This document shows positions 1 to 8,848 of a stretch of 64,000 nt of DNA, piece by piece; positions within the stretch are counted from its first letter, which is position 1; the number at the start of each line of letters is the position of its first letter. Position numbers and translations under genes: made by a program. The stretch comes from Desulfoplanes formicivorans (lineage in GTDB: Bacteria; Desulfobacterota; Desulfovibrionia; Desulfovibrionales; Desulfomicrobiaceae). The notes under the pieces were generated by a model. The model saw nothing but the letters and a program-made list of their open reading frames with translations, was not told where the DNA came from and made no database searches. The stretch covers positions 313,009 to 377,008 of the forward strand of contig NZ_BDFE01000020.1 of the NCBI RefSeq assembly GCF_001748225.1, written 5' to 3'.

Positions 1-1
1 T

Positions 2-697
2 CTTGGCATGTTTGTTCTTGAATCCAAAAATTATTCTCATGGGTTCAAAATAAAGGAAAATGGAGAGTTTGAATACTGGAATGGTAAATTCTACTGCGGG
101 ATGGCCTCGCCTGTGGAACAGGCCAAAAGGCAGATGGAAATTTTACAGCGTTATCTGGTATCTCGCGATTTTTTTCCCAAACGCTTGGGGATTACCCTGC
201 GCCCCCAACTGGATTTTTTTGTACTTTGTGCTCCTAACTCGCGGATTATCCGTCCGAAACACGAAACGGACGTTTCCAGAAAAGTGGTTAAGGCTGATCT
301 TTTTAAAAATGTGTATACAGAGACCACAGCGTCTTTGTCCTTTGTGAGGGATCTTAAAGGGGCTGTTAATCTTGTCTCCAAAAAAACGCTGATCAAGATA
401 GCTCAAAAAATTGTTCAAGGGCATATTCCGCAGCAAATTGATTATCGTGCCCGGTTCGGCATTACCGATGAACAGCTTTTAGGTGTTCAAAATGTTTATG
501 AAAAACAAGCAGATTATGGGAAAATATCGTTAAAACAAAACCATTGTGATCCCCCTTCATGCCCCAAATGTGGCCGGCCCATGGTTCTCAGGAAAGCCAC
601 AAGGGGCGCAAATGCTGGCAATTTGTTTTGGGGGTGTAGCGCGTTTCCCCAATGCCGGGGGATTATAAATGTTACGTCTGATTCGGCAACGCCCTGA
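2..697 (+). CDS. NERD-domain protein with C-terminal topoisomerase-type zinc ribbon (5' partial)
   Basis: The reading frame is open to the window edge, so the N-terminus is missing. Just after the edge comes an E-S-K-N-Y motif followed by a G-x-W/Y-x-x-G-K region, typical of NERD (nuclease-related) domains, whose PD-(D/E)xK-like core uses an E-x-K pair; the expected upstream Asp lies outside the window. The last ~45 residues form a four-Cys zinc ribbon (CPKCG near residue 187, then WGCS and QCRG) like the C-terminal ribbons of bacterial topoisomerase I, suggesting nucleic-acid binding. The gene is AT-rich compared with the rest of the window, as is its downstream neighbour, suggesting transfer. 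The biochemical role of NERD proteins is not well established; nuclease activity here is inference. Confidence 0.75.
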   Translation, partial: LGMFVLESKNYSHGFKIKENGEFEYWNGKFYCGMASPVEQAKRQMEILQRYLVSRDFFPKRLGITLRPQLDFFVLCAPNSRIIRPKHETDVSRKVVKADLFKNVYTETTASLSFVRDLKGAVNLVSKKTLIKIAQKIVQGHIPQQIDYRARFGITDEQLLGVQNVYEKQADYGKISLKQNHCDPPSCPKCGRPMVLRKATRGANAGNLFWGCSAFPQCRGIINVTSDSATP

Positions 698-743
698 GTT
701 CGGGATATTATTGGGGAATTTTAAGGGAGTGCGGAGTTTTGTC

Positions 744-1496
744 ATGACGGATATGAAAAAGATAATCTGTCCGAATTGTGGGTGCAAATATGAAGTAGGC
801 ATGGATACCTATGATCCCCAAAAATGTGAATGTCCGTTGTGTGGATGCCTGTATTCCTGGGCTCTAAAAAAGTTAAATAAGGAAAAAATCAAAAATAATA
901 AAAAGTTATTTGCCCAACGTTCAATATACCAGAGTAGAAGACTCAATCAAAAAAATAAAAAAAATCATATCGGAATTTTAATTGGATTTTTGGTTTTAAT
1001 CATTTTTGTTGGACTTTGCATGTCAATTATTTCTGTTGCAAAACAAGATCTAATGACATCAGCAAAGTTGAATATGAGTATACCTGTTGTTACGACTTCT
1101 TTGAAAAGAGTAGATTTTCCAGACAATGGGTATGTGTTATATTCATCAGAGATGGCAGTGGCACCTTTTACATTTGAAGCAAATAATAACGAAAATAACG
1201 TTATCATGCTTTTTGATGTCGATACGGGAAAACGAATTTTTCAGGCATTTGTAAATGCGGGGACCACTTTCAAGAGCAAAATACCATTGGGTGCCTATCG
1301 CATGGTTATTGTCCATGGTGGCAAAAATTGGTATGGATTTGAGAAAAAGTTCGGTGACAATACAAAATATTCTAAAGCTACCAAGATGCTTGAATTTTAT
1401 AAACAAGACGGCAGAATTATGGGAAACATTGTTAAAATGAGTGCGGTTAATGGTAATTTCAAACTTGAAAAAACAGAACCAGTTGATATTATTTGA
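744..1496 (+). CDS. Zinc-ribbon membrane protein of unknown function
   Basis: About 250 residues. The N-terminus has paired Cys motifs (CPNCGC and CPLCGC) that make a zinc ribbon of the kind found at the start of many bacterial membrane proteins. A basic, Lys/Asn-rich linker and one strong hydrophobic segment (around residues 75-97) follow, then a ~150-residue presumably extracytoplasmic domain I do not recognise. The ATG at 744 is preferred over an upstream in-frame ATG at 669 because a GGAG sits 7 bases before it and the zinc ribbon starts at once. It follows the NERD gene by 46 bp on the same strand and shares its low GC, so the two were probably acquired together. Confidence 0.7.
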   Translation: MTDMKKIICPNCGCKYEVGMDTYDPQKCECPLCGCLYSWALKKLNKEKIKNNKKLFAQRSIYQSRRLNQKNKKNHIGILIGFLVLIIFVGLCMSIISVAKQDLMTSAKLNMSIPVVTTSLKRVDFPDNGYVLYSSEMAVAPFTFEANNNENNVIMLFDVDTGKRIFQAFVNAGTTFKSKIPLGAYRMVIVHGGKNWYGFEKKFGDNTKYSKATKMLEFYKQDGRIMGNIVKMSAVNGNFKLEKTEPVDII

Positions 1497-1599
1497 AAGA
1501 ATATTTGTTGTAACTATAGATTGATGTAATGGCGTTGATAGATGTTTTTTATTTCTATATTAAAATTATTAAAAAATACTTTCTGTGTATGTTATATAA

Positions 1600-1660
1600 A
1601 CCGAAACACGGTAGAAGTAACATGATTGAAAGCATGGTGTTACTTCTACCGTGTTTCGGT
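1600..1660. repeat. Perfect 23-bp inverted repeat with 15-bp spacer
   Basis: Bases 1600-1622 are the exact reverse complement of 1638-1660. There is no T-tract on either side, so it is not a standard intrinsic terminator, although it lies between two convergent genes. It sits where the AT-rich left edge gives way to GC-rich sequence. The remaining ~390 bp between the zinc-ribbon protein and the desaturase contains no gene I can support. Confidence 0.9.
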
Positions 1661-1885
1661 AAATGGATGTACCCATTGCGTCCATACAATAGTCCCATTT
1701 GGGGATCAATGAGGAACTGATTTGATCCATCCCTTCGATGGGAAAAGCCGGGCGCTCAATCAAGGTGCTCCATAACGTTGCTGTCTCATTCAACCCGCGA
1801 AATCTCACATCCATGTTCCGGCCTGTCCAAGGCAGGCTCACATTCCATGAAATAGCACAAGGCCCCTGTGATCTTGGCTGATCTC

Positions 1886-2929
1886 TTAGCCAGCTCTCAG
1901 GGGTTTCCCTTGTTCTGATTCCTTTTTCGCCCTGCTGAAACCGACCAGCTGTTGGTTGGCCTCATCCCACAAGCGCATGCGCAGGCAATGGAAACTTTTG
2001 CGTAGGGTTAGGTGGGGAACTTCCTGCAGGGGTTTGATGGCTTCATAACATTCCTGAAGATTGTAATTGGGGATTCTGGGATACATGTGATGGATATGGT
2101 GCAGACCGATGTTTCCCGTGATCCATTGCAGGGGGGCTGGGAGTTTGTAGTGGGAGCTCCCCTGCAGGGCCACCTTGATCTGATCCCTGTCCTCATGTCT
2201 GGCCCAGTAGACGCCTTGGAACTGGTGCTGGACATAAAAGAGCCAGATTCCGATGGTTCCGGCCACAAGCAAGACCGGGATCTGAATTTTTACATAGGTC
2301 CAAAACCCGATGGCCCAGCTTGCGACGAGAATCAGGACCAGCAGGGAAATATTGGTGATAAGAACGCTGCGGCGTTCCTTTTTCCCGGCATGCTTGTGCG
2401 GAATTCTATTGGATACCAGAAACATGTAGGCAGGTCCCAGGCCAAAGAGGATCAGGGGATTCCTGTAGAGGCGGTAGGCCAGGCGTCGGGTCCAGGGGGC
2501 GGATTCATATTCCTCCACGGTCATTGTCCAGACATCCCCGGAGCCACGGTTGTCCAGATCCCCGGCTGTTCCGTGGTGTTTGAGATGGGATTTCTGCCAA
2601 TCCCTGAACGGGGTGAATGTGAGAACGCCTGCGATGTACCCCAGGATCCGGTTGGCTTTGGCAGATGCAAAAAAGGATGAGTGGCATGCATCGTGGAAAA
2701 AAATGAATATGCGGACCAGCAAGCCGCCCGCAATGGCTGCCAGGGCAAGGGTTATCCCATAATGGTACCCGTGCTGAACCGTCAGGATCATGAGCACCCA
2801 CAGGGCGATATACGGAATAAAGGTGTTTGCCAGTTGCCACAGGGACTTGTGTACATCCGGTTTGGCAAACCGGGATAGTTCCCTGAACCATTCCGGACGT
2901 GCAGCGGGTTGGGGGCGGGATGTCTGCAT
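1886..2929 (-). CDS. Membrane fatty acid desaturase (acyl-lipid type)
   Basis: A 347-residue integral membrane di-iron desaturase, which would introduce a double bond into acyl chains of membrane lipids. All three histidine boxes are visible: HDACH, HLKHH, and HHIHH near the C-terminus. The stretch after the second box (TAGDLDNRGSGDVWTMTV) is characteristic of the delta-12/omega-6 and Bacillus Des-type families. Hydrophobic segments flank the boxes as expected. The start at 2929 was chosen because GGAGGAG lies about 7 bases upstream; the open frame extends much further upstream but encodes low-complexity, non-family sequence. Regiospecificity cannot be read from the sequence. Confidence 0.92.
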   Translation of the reverse strand: MQTSRPQPAARPEWFRELSRFAKPDVHKSLWQLANTFIPYIALWVLMILTVQHGYHYGITLALAAIAGGLLVRIFIFFHDACHSSFFASAKANRILGYIAGVLTFTPFRDWQKSHLKHHGTAGDLDNRGSGDVWTMTVEEYESAPWTRRLAYRLYRNPLILFGLGPAYMFLVSNRIPHKHAGKKERRSVLITNISLLVLILVASWAIGFWTYVKIQIPVLLVAGTIGIWLFYVQHQFQGVYWARHEDRDQIKVALQGSSHYKLPAPLQWITGNIGLHHIHHMYPRIPNYNLQECYEAIKPLQEVPHLTLRKSFHCLRMRLWDEANQQLVGFSRAKKESEQGKPLRAG

Positions 2930-3003
2930 GGTGTTGCTCCTCCGGTGGATGGTCTCCACGGCATGGGGACCAATGACGAGAGAAATTGAAACTACATTAC
3001 CAC

Positions 3004-3367
3004 CCCCTGCGGGGTGAGTCAATGATCTTGCTGGAAAAAGGAACAGGCTGTCGGGAAAAGTCTTGGCTTGCAGGCAGGTATGGGGGCAACTGCCCATGCG
3101 AGGAAGAGATGAAGGGGGAGATGGCTGCCCCGGTATGGTCCAAGCAGCAGCCAATGGGGGTCCGTCCGGGTTGCCTTGCCAGGTGGACTCCAGCAGTCTG
3201 CTCTTTGGGGGTTCAAGGGATGGTCGGTCAATGCCTTGCACAAGAGAGCAGGATGACGTGCAGGGGCATTTTTCCCTTTTTTGTTTCCCTGAATGCCAAC
3301 GCCTTTGAAAAAGAATCCTTTTTCAAAGGCGTTGGCCAGTATCATGGGTATGAATTGTCTGGGTTGT
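3004..3367. other. Intergenic stretch without a supported gene
   Basis: Lies between the small membrane protein gene and the desaturase, both on the minus strand. Apart from the hairpin at 3296-3335, I see no reading frame here with a ribosome binding site and protein-like composition. Confidence 0.5.
3296..3335. repeat. Perfect 18-bp hairpin (palindrome with 4-base loop)
   Basis: Bases 3296-3313 are the exact reverse complement of 3318-3335, with loop AATC. It lies 33 bp past the stop codon of the small membrane protein gene in its direction of transcription. No T-tract follows on either strand, so it is either a poor terminator, a transcript-stabilising hairpin or a protein-binding palindrome. 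Confidence 0.85.
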
Positions 3368-3538
3368 CTAACTTTCAAGGAGCCAGATCGCCAGCAGGAA
3401 CAGGGCGGCAATGGTGATCATTTTCAGACCGGCAATGAACTGTTCCCTGTTGGTGAGGCGTTTGTCAGCAATGTGGGCTTCAGGGGCTGAAGCACGCGTC
3501 TGTTCGTCATTGGACGAAACACAATGAGCTTTGCTCAT
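3368..3538 (-). CDS. Small single-pass membrane protein, 56 residues
   Basis: A short gene with GGAGGA directly before its ATG. The protein has a polar, charged N-terminal half (about 38 residues) and a C-terminal hydrophobic segment (MITIAALFLLAIWLLES) ending at the stop codon, so it looks like a tail-anchored peptide. The clean Shine-Dalgarno, composition and membrane segment make it likely to be real. No family assignment is possible. It precedes the desaturase on the same strand, but the gap between them is over 400 bp and includes a strong hairpin. Confidence 0.6.
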   Translation of the reverse strand: MSKAHCVSSNDEQTRASAPEAHIADKRLTNREQFIAGLKMITIAALFLLAIWLLES

Positions 3539-3620
3539 GCATCCTCCATTTTTTCATGGGCGTTTCTGATTCACCCCGTGGCAGTAACTGCCCGGGTTCA
3601 AGGATCAATGACGGGCGATA

Positions 3621-3968
3621 TCATGCCATGAAATGGGGAGGAGCCCTGATTGTGAGGGAGCGTGTCTCCGGATCCGGGACAAGGTCGTGATGGTTTTGTC
3701 TGCCGGGGATTTCCAGGTATCCAGGGGGATCCAGCAGGATTGTTGCCGGGAGGAGGGCGGTTGTGGCCGAGGAGGAGTTGGAATGCGGGCAGGACGCGTC
3801 AAGCCGGGAAGATTCTTCGGCAAGACCGGGAAAAAGATCGACCGGACCCGGATGATGGCGCAAAGAGTGGCGGTTTGCCGGCGCAAGGTCCGGGTCTGGC
3901 GGCATGAGCAACAAGACCAGCAGCAGAACAATCACGGGGCGAAAGATATGATTGTCCTGAGCTGACAT
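3621..3968 (-). CDS. Hypothetical Pro/Ser-rich protein with N-terminal hydrophobic segment
   Basis: A 115-residue frame starting MSAQDNHIFRP, with a Leu/Val-rich hydrophobic stretch (residues ~11-22) that could be a signal or anchor, then a Pro-, Ser- and His-rich tail of no recognised family. AAGGA lies about 9 bases upstream of the ATG. Other open frames overlap this region on both strands, a common effect in GC-rich DNA, so this is a tentative call based on the Shine-Dalgarno and the hydrophobic N-terminus. Confidence 0.35.
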   Translation of the reverse strand: MSAQDNHIFRPVIVLLLVLLLMPPDPDLAPANRHSLRHHPGPVDLFPGLAEESSRLDASCPHSNSSSATTALLPATILLDPPGYLEIPGRQNHHDLVPDPETRSLTIRAPPHFMA

Positions 3969-4349
3969 GTTGTCGTATCCTTATGGGGATGGGGTATGTT
4001 TTTGCCGGGCGGCAGTGTGGTCTGATACCGTGGCTGCAAAAAAGTCGGGGCCTGGGTGGCCAGCGCAAAGGGGGAGTGATATCCACAAGTGGTCAGTTGT
4101 CAAGCATGGCCAGGCTTCTTCATTCAGGTGAGCCCGGGTGTCGCGGTCCGGGCATTGGCGTTCGACAAAAAACCATTGCTCGGGCATGCAGGGTGAGGCG
4201 AACCCGTGATCGCGGATTCCTGTCCCTGGTTTTTGCCTGGCAGACCGGGTTCATGGTTGGCGCTGCGGTTGGCTGGTGATCCGGTCAACCCGTTGCAGGA
4301 CCAGGGTTTTTCCTGATCCGACAAGCACAACATCATATGGGAGGGGCTC
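3969..4349. other. Leader region upstream of the TerC gene
   Basis: About 380 bp with no supported gene. I looked for the manganese-sensing yybP-ykoY riboswitch that often precedes TerC-family genes and did not recognise its conserved core by eye. Confidence 0.4.
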
Positions 4350-5102
4350 ATGCTTGATGCGCTCAGTCTTCTCGCCCTGCTCGTGGGGCTGGAACTGGTT
4401 CTCGGCGTTGACAATGTTCTGGTCATCGCCATTCTGGTGGAACGGTTGCCCAGGTCCATGCAGCAGCGGGCCCGGGTGGGAGGTTTGGCCCTGGCCATGG
4501 TCGCTCGGCTGGTCATGCTCGGGGTGGTTCTGGCCTTGACCGGGTTGACCCATCCGGTTTTTCTCTCGTTTTCCGTGCGCGATATGGTGCTCATGGGCGG
4601 AGGATTTTTCCTTCTTTTCAAGGCGGTTCACGAGATTCACAAAACCGTTGAGCTGCGCGACGAGTACGAGGTTGAGGATACGGTCGGGGCGGATGGCGGG
4701 AGTGGTTTTCTTTCCGTGATTTTCCAGATCGCTCTGCTGGACATGGTTTTTTCCATTGATTCGGTGATCACCGCACTGGGGTTGACCTCACACGTCTGGA
4801 TCATTGTGGCGGCGGTTGTGCTTTCCTTTGTAATCATCCTTGTTTTTGCCCGACCCATTGGTGATTTCATCCTGCACAATCCGGCTCTGAAGATTCTTGC
4901 CCTTTCCTTTCTGATTACCATTGGCGTGACCATCTTTCTGGAAGGGATGCACAAACATGTTCCCAAGGGGTATATCTATCTTCCCATGGGATTTGCCCTG
5001 GGCGTGGAAATCCTGCAGATGCGTTTTGAAAAAAACAGACGGTCGAAAATGGCGGCACAAGCCACTGCGCCAGCCTCGGAGCAGGATAACCGCTTGCAAT
5101 AG
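4350..5102 (+). CDS. TerC-family integral membrane protein
   Basis: A 250-residue protein with about seven hydrophobic segments. Two acidic motifs inside membrane segments define the TerC/Alx family: GLELVLGVDNVLV near the N-terminus and LLDMVFSIDSVITAL near residue 135, whose Asp residues are thought to handle divalent metal ions. Family members are linked to metal (especially manganese) export or to tellurite resistance. GGGAGG lies 6 bases before the ATG. The soluble loop around residues 95-120 is acidic. It stands alone between unrelated genes; a Mn-exporter role is inference from the family. Confidence 0.88.
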   Translation: MLDALSLLALLVGLELVLGVDNVLVIAILVERLPRSMQQRARVGGLALAMVARLVMLGVVLALTGLTHPVFLSFSVRDMVLMGGGFFLLFKAVHEIHKTVELRDEYEVEDTVGADGGSGFLSVIFQIALLDMVFSIDSVITALGLTSHVWIIVAAVVLSFVIILVFARPIGDFILHNPALKILALSFLITIGVTIFLEGMHKHVPKGYIYLPMGFALGVEILQMRFEKNRRSKMAAQATAPASEQDNRLQ

Positions 5103-5331
5103 GGGAACGCTCTGGGTGACCCCCTTGAATTGCAAGGTGGCAGTATTGACATCCCTTTTGTTTTATGGATGCTTGTGACACAAACTCTTGGTGCCCAGGA
5201 AGCATACCTTGTTTTACGTTTCGTACACGAACCAGCCACGCATACGCGTGGTTGTGAAGTTTGGTGCGTTTTCCTGGCCATGTGCCCAAGGTTGAACAAG
5301 TAAACCGTAAATTTTGAATAAGGAGCAACAG

Positions 5332-6408
5332 GTGAGCGACACGCACAAGACGGAACAGGTTCAGTATGTGCCTGTGCAGATGATGTCTACGGGAATGGAT
5401 GACGATGAGATCGATCTGCTGGACCTGTGGCGGGTCCTGGTGGCAGGCAAATGGATCGTCCTGGGGGTGACCTTGTGCTGCGTGTTGGCCGGAGTGGGAT
5501 ATGCTTTTTTGGTAACGCCAGTATTCCAGGTGCAAACCTATTTTTTGCCCCCAACGATCAAGGACATCGCCGAGCTGAATCGTGCAGTTGACATGGGGGG
5601 TGACGGCGTGCCGCTTACTGATAATTCGACGAGGTATACTCCTGAATATGTGTATGATTTTTTTCTTCGTAATCTTCGTTCCAGGGATCTTCGTCAGTCG
5701 TTTGCCGAAAAAGCAGGACCGTTGAATGTCGGGGAGCTACATTTGGAAAAAGTAGGTGGCAAACGTTCCAAAGACAAAGCTTTTTATGTCCTTTCCTGTA
5801 CTAGCCATGATCCAGAAAAGGCTGCTCAAGGGGTAAATGGTTTTGTGGCCCATGTCATGGAGCATACCCGGCAAACTTTGATCGGCGATGTCTTGTCCAT
5901 GAGAAATGATCGTATCACCTTTCTCAAAAACAGTATTGCGGCGAAGCGTAAGTACGGCAAGGAGAAACGCGAGGACCAGATTGCCCGACTCAATGAATCC
6001 CTTGAGATTGCCAGAGCCTTGCATATTACTGAAGACAAATTTTCGGGAAGCAATATCAGCTCGGCGGCCATATATGACCTCGGGGTTGCTTATCTGCGGG
6101 GGACAAAAGCCCTTGAGGCTGAGATTGCTGCTCTGCAAAACCGCAAGACAGATGATCCCTTTATCGAGGGGCTCAGAGAGCTGCAGGAGCAACTGGATGC
6201 GGTTTCCAAGATTGCTATTCGTCCCGATAATGTCAGGGTAGCTCAAGTCGACCAGCCTGCACTTGTCCCGAGCAAACCAATCAAGCCCAAAAAACAGTTG
6301 ATCGTTGCCTTGAGCGGTGTGGGCGGACTGTTTCTTGGTTTTTTTGCGGTGTTCTTCTTGAATTTTTTGAAGAAGGCCAAAGGTGAAGGAGAGAGCGCTG
6401 CAGCCTGA
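5332..6408 (+). CDS. Wzz/chain-length-determinant family polysaccharide co-polymerase
   Basis: About 358 residues with the classic layout: a short cytoplasmic N-terminus with the DLLDLWRVLVAGKW motif, a first membrane segment (IVLGVTLCCVLAGVGYAFLV), a long periplasmic region with coiled-coil-prone helices (residues ~180-290), the pre-membrane Pro-rich PALVPSKPIKPKK signature and a second membrane segment near the C-terminus. Such proteins set chain length of O-antigen or other surface polysaccharide made by the Wzy route. The start is a GTG at 5332 with AAGGAG 6-7 bases upstream. No other polysaccharide genes are adjacent. A strong terminator follows. Confidence 0.85.
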   Translation: MSDTHKTEQVQYVPVQMMSTGMDDDEIDLLDLWRVLVAGKWIVLGVTLCCVLAGVGYAFLVTPVFQVQTYFLPPTIKDIAELNRAVDMGGDGVPLTDNSTRYTPEYVYDFFLRNLRSRDLRQSFAEKAGPLNVGELHLEKVGGKRSKDKAFYVLSCTSHDPEKAAQGVNGFVAHVMEHTRQTLIGDVLSMRNDRITFLKNSIAAKRKYGKEKREDQIARLNESLEIARALHITEDKFSGSNISSAAIYDLGVAYLRGTKALEAEIAALQNRKTDDPFIEGLRELQEQLDAVSKIAIRPDNVRVAQVDQPALVPSKPIKPKKQLIVALSGVGGLFLGFFAVFFLNFLKKAKGEGESAAA

Positions 6409-6434
6409 TGGTATTGGTCTTATGGGAGAAAGTG

Positions 6435-6472
6435 AAAAAGGGGGGATGGCCTTGGGGCCATCCCCCCTTTTT
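6435..6472. terminator. Bidirectional intrinsic terminator after the Wzz gene
   Basis: A 17-bp perfect stem (AAAAAGGGGGGATGGCC with its complement) and a 4-base loop, ending in TTTTT on the plus strand and also in T5 when read on the minus strand. Confidence 0.9.
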
Positions 6473-6706
6473 CGGTATGATGCCCGGGCAATCCGGAAGA
6501 GGGAGCACATCTGATGCAAAGAGAGCTTTCCGTTTCCAGCATCCGGCTTGTCATGTGTCCGGAGGTGCGAATCTGATCGGTGAAGCAGCCGAGGCTGCGT
6601 TGGTCAGCGTATTCCCGGGTTGTCCGGGAGATCTTTATCCTGTCACCATGCCCGTGTCTGCCCCATGACGGGGTGCGCGGATAACCGTTTGTAACAGAGT
6701 GAGTAC

Positions 6707-7399
6707 ATGCAAAAAAAGTCCATGCAGGAAACCATCGAGGCGTTGCAACTTGACATCAATCTGAACCGGGCAAGTACTTCGGCCCTTGTCGAGCTGGCCC
6801 AAAGCGCACGTCGCCAGCATTTTGAAAGGGGTGAATACGTATTTACAGCCGGCGATGCTTCCACTGATTTCTATCTGGTGGCAAGCGGTCGGGTCATCCT
6901 GGCCAAGGAGGCGCCCTCGGGAAAGATTTTCACGTCTCTGGTGGCGGTACGGGGGACGCCCTTGAACGCCGTGACCTGTTTTCAGTCCCGGCCCCGTTTC
7001 TTTTCCGCTCGGGTGGTGGAGCGAACCGTTGTGCTGGCCATTCCTTCCCCAACCTTCAGACGATGGGTCCTGAGCAATCCCGAGGTGGCCGAAGGTATCA
7101 TGAGTACCATGGGGGATCTGCTGGACGCCGCCTATACCCGTATCCTGGACCTGGTTGATGCACGCGCCGAAACCAGGATTCTGAATGTCCTTGGCATGCT
7201 TTCCTCGCGGATGGGTTTGAGCCTGCCCCTGACCAACAATGATGTTGCGGAAATGGTCGGGGTTTCGCGGGAAACAGCGGCCCGGGTCATTTCCCGTCTG
7301 CAGGAAATCGGTCTGATCTTCAAAGTACGGGGAACCCTGCAGATCATTGACAAACCCAGACTTGACGAGCTGTCCTCGGGTGCCTTTTTCATGCTTTGA
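6707..7399 (+). CDS. Crp/Fnr-family transcriptional regulator
   Basis: A 230-residue regulator with an N-terminal cyclic-nucleotide-binding-type beta-roll (FERGEYVFTAGDASTDFYLVASGRV), a dimerisation helix around residues 125-150, and a C-terminal winged helix-turn-helix (LTNNDVAEMVGVSRETAARVISRL). No Cys cluster is visible, so it is unlikely to hold an Fnr-type [4Fe-4S] centre. The SRETAARVISRL recognition helix matches the Fnr/Crp class, where E and R contact TGTGA-like half sites. The ligand is unknown. An in-frame ATG five codons later is an alternative start; neither has a strong Shine-Dalgarno. Confidence 0.88.
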   Translation: MQKKSMQETIEALQLDINLNRASTSALVELAQSARRQHFERGEYVFTAGDASTDFYLVASGRVILAKEAPSGKIFTSLVAVRGTPLNAVTCFQSRPRFFSARVVERTVVLAIPSPTFRRWVLSNPEVAEGIMSTMGDLLDAAYTRILDLVDARAETRILNVLGMLSSRMGLSLPLTNNDVAEMVGVSRETAARVISRLQEIGLIFKVRGTLQIIDKPRLDELSSGAFFML

Positions 7400-7561
7400 C
7401 ATGCGGCACCACGTTCAGTGATCCAGGTCATTGTCCGATATGAAGGCGCGGGGTAAACGCCCTTTTCAGGAATACACCGGGAGCGGCTGGTCTGCCATAT
7501 GGTGTGCGGCCGGTGATCCGCACCCGGTTTTGAGTCGTCAATCAACAAGGGCGGAAGCGCA

Positions 7562-7879
7562 ATGGAAGGATATCTTGTCACGTTTTTTACCCAGCAGAAT
7601 CGTACCCATGACGACATGCCCCTGGGCGACTGGATTGTCAGGGAAGCGAAACAACTTGGTGTGCGCGGAGCCACAATGACCTCGGGAAGGACAGGATTCG
7701 GCCACGATGGCCGTTTCCATTCCGAAAGCTATTTCGATCTGGAAGACACGCCCCTGCAGGTCACCATGGCCCTGACCTTTGACGAATGCGACAAACTGAT
7801 GGCCCGGCTCAGGGAAAGTCAGGTCCGCATTTTTTTCACCAGATCCAGGATTCAGTTCGGTTTTACCTGCGAGGACTGA
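7562..7879 (+). CDS. DUF190 family protein
   Basis: A 105-residue protein beginning MEGYLVTFFTQQ, with the GVRGATMTSGRTGFG core and the FFTRSRIQFGF C-terminal region of the DUF190 family. Its fold resembles PII-like signalling proteins, and its genes are often next to crcB fluoride-channel genes. Here the fluoride channel gene is some 40 kb away, so the usual pairing is broken. It lies between the Crp/Fnr regulator and a DUF554 membrane protein, with gaps above 130 bp. The molecular role is unknown. Confidence 0.82.
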   Translation: MEGYLVTFFTQQNRTHDDMPLGDWIVREAKQLGVRGATMTSGRTGFGHDGRFHSESYFDLEDTPLQVTMALTFDECDKLMARLRESQVRIFFTRSRIQFGFTCED

Positions 7880-8017
7880 TCAGTCCCCTGCCAGCATTTT
7901 CCCCTCACGTCATGAACATCCGGCTGCCGGGAATCTCCGGTCTGGCCTTCTTGTACCTGTCCCTTCCCTTTCTCCCTTCAAACTGCGGCACGCCAGTGGT
8001 GCCCAAAAGGAATTCAT

Positions 8018-8731
8018 ATGATCGGTCCTTATGTTAACGGAGCCGCATTGCTCGTTGGAACGGCTGCCGGAGCCCTTATGGGTTCAAAACTCACTCCCAA
8101 CCTTAAACATCGTCTCCCCCTGGTCTTTGGGTGCGCGTCCATTGGCCTTGGTGTGGTCATGATCGCCAAGGTCAGATTTCTTGCGCCAGTGGTTCTGGCC
8201 CTGGTGGCAGGATCTGTTTGCGGGGAACTGATGCAACTGGAGATCGGAATCCAGAAGGGTGCGTCCAGGGCGCGCACATGGATCGAAAAAATCACACGTC
8301 CTTCCGGCAACCTGAGTCAGGAGGAATTTCTGGATACCTTTACCGCCCTTTTGGTGCTTTTCTGCATGAGCGGCACAGGGGTGTACGGCTCCATGAGCGA
8401 GGGCATGACCGGCGATCCCACCCTGCTCATCGTCAAATCCATCCTGGATCTCTTTACGGCCCCCGTGTTTGCGGCAACTCTGGGGTTGAGCGTGGCCCTT
8501 CTGGTCATTCCGCAGTTTGCTGTCCAGGCATTGCTGTATCTTGGGGCCTCACAGCTCATGCCCCTGATGACTCCGGCCATGCTGGCGGATTTTTCCGCCT
8601 GCGGCGGGCTCATCATGCTGGCCACCGGCTTTCGCATCTGCGGCATGAAACAGTTTCCCGTTGCAAGCATGATCCCTGCACTGCTTCTGGTCATGCCCCT
8701 GTCCTGGCTCTGGTCCGTGTATATGTCCTGA
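8018..8731 (+). CDS. DUF554 family integral membrane protein
   Basis: 237 residues with about seven hydrophobic segments. It shows the family features: an N-terminal G-x-x-x-N-x-x-A-x-x-x-G-T-x-x-G pattern, the central FCMSGTGVYGSMSEGM stretch and the KSILDLFTAPVFAATLG segment. This is the YdfK/YqgA type. The function is uncharacterised; a transport role is only inference. AAGGAATTCAT precedes the ATG. Confidence 0.85.
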   Translation: MIGPYVNGAALLVGTAAGALMGSKLTPNLKHRLPLVFGCASIGLGVVMIAKVRFLAPVVLALVAGSVCGELMQLEIGIQKGASRARTWIEKITRPSGNLSQEEFLDTFTALLVLFCMSGTGVYGSMSEGMTGDPTLLIVKSILDLFTAPVFAATLGLSVALLVIPQFAVQALLYLGASQLMPLMTPAMLADFSACGGLIMLATGFRICGMKQFPVASMIPALLLVMPLSWLWSVYMS

Positions 8732-8848
8732 ATCCGTCCGGGCAAGGGGATTGCCTCGTGCATCCATTGGGGATACATGACCCGCAGCATTCAGGTTGAC
8801 CGTATACTTTATCAGAAAAGTGACATGACCAACAGGGCGGAGAAAGAC

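Noticed and set aside
1600..1660. Integron attC site
   Set aside because: The arms are perfect rather than imperfect and the GTTRRRY/RYYYAAC core ends are missing.
1569..1841. Minus-strand 90-residue frame spanning the inverted repeat
   Set aside because: No recognisable domain and no ribosome binding site; it crosses the palindrome, so it is probably non-coding or a degenerate remnant.
4100..4349. Possible yybP-ykoY manganese riboswitch before the TerC gene
   Set aside because: Searched because TerC genes often carry it, but the conserved core was not recognisable by eye; a covariance-model search would be decisive.
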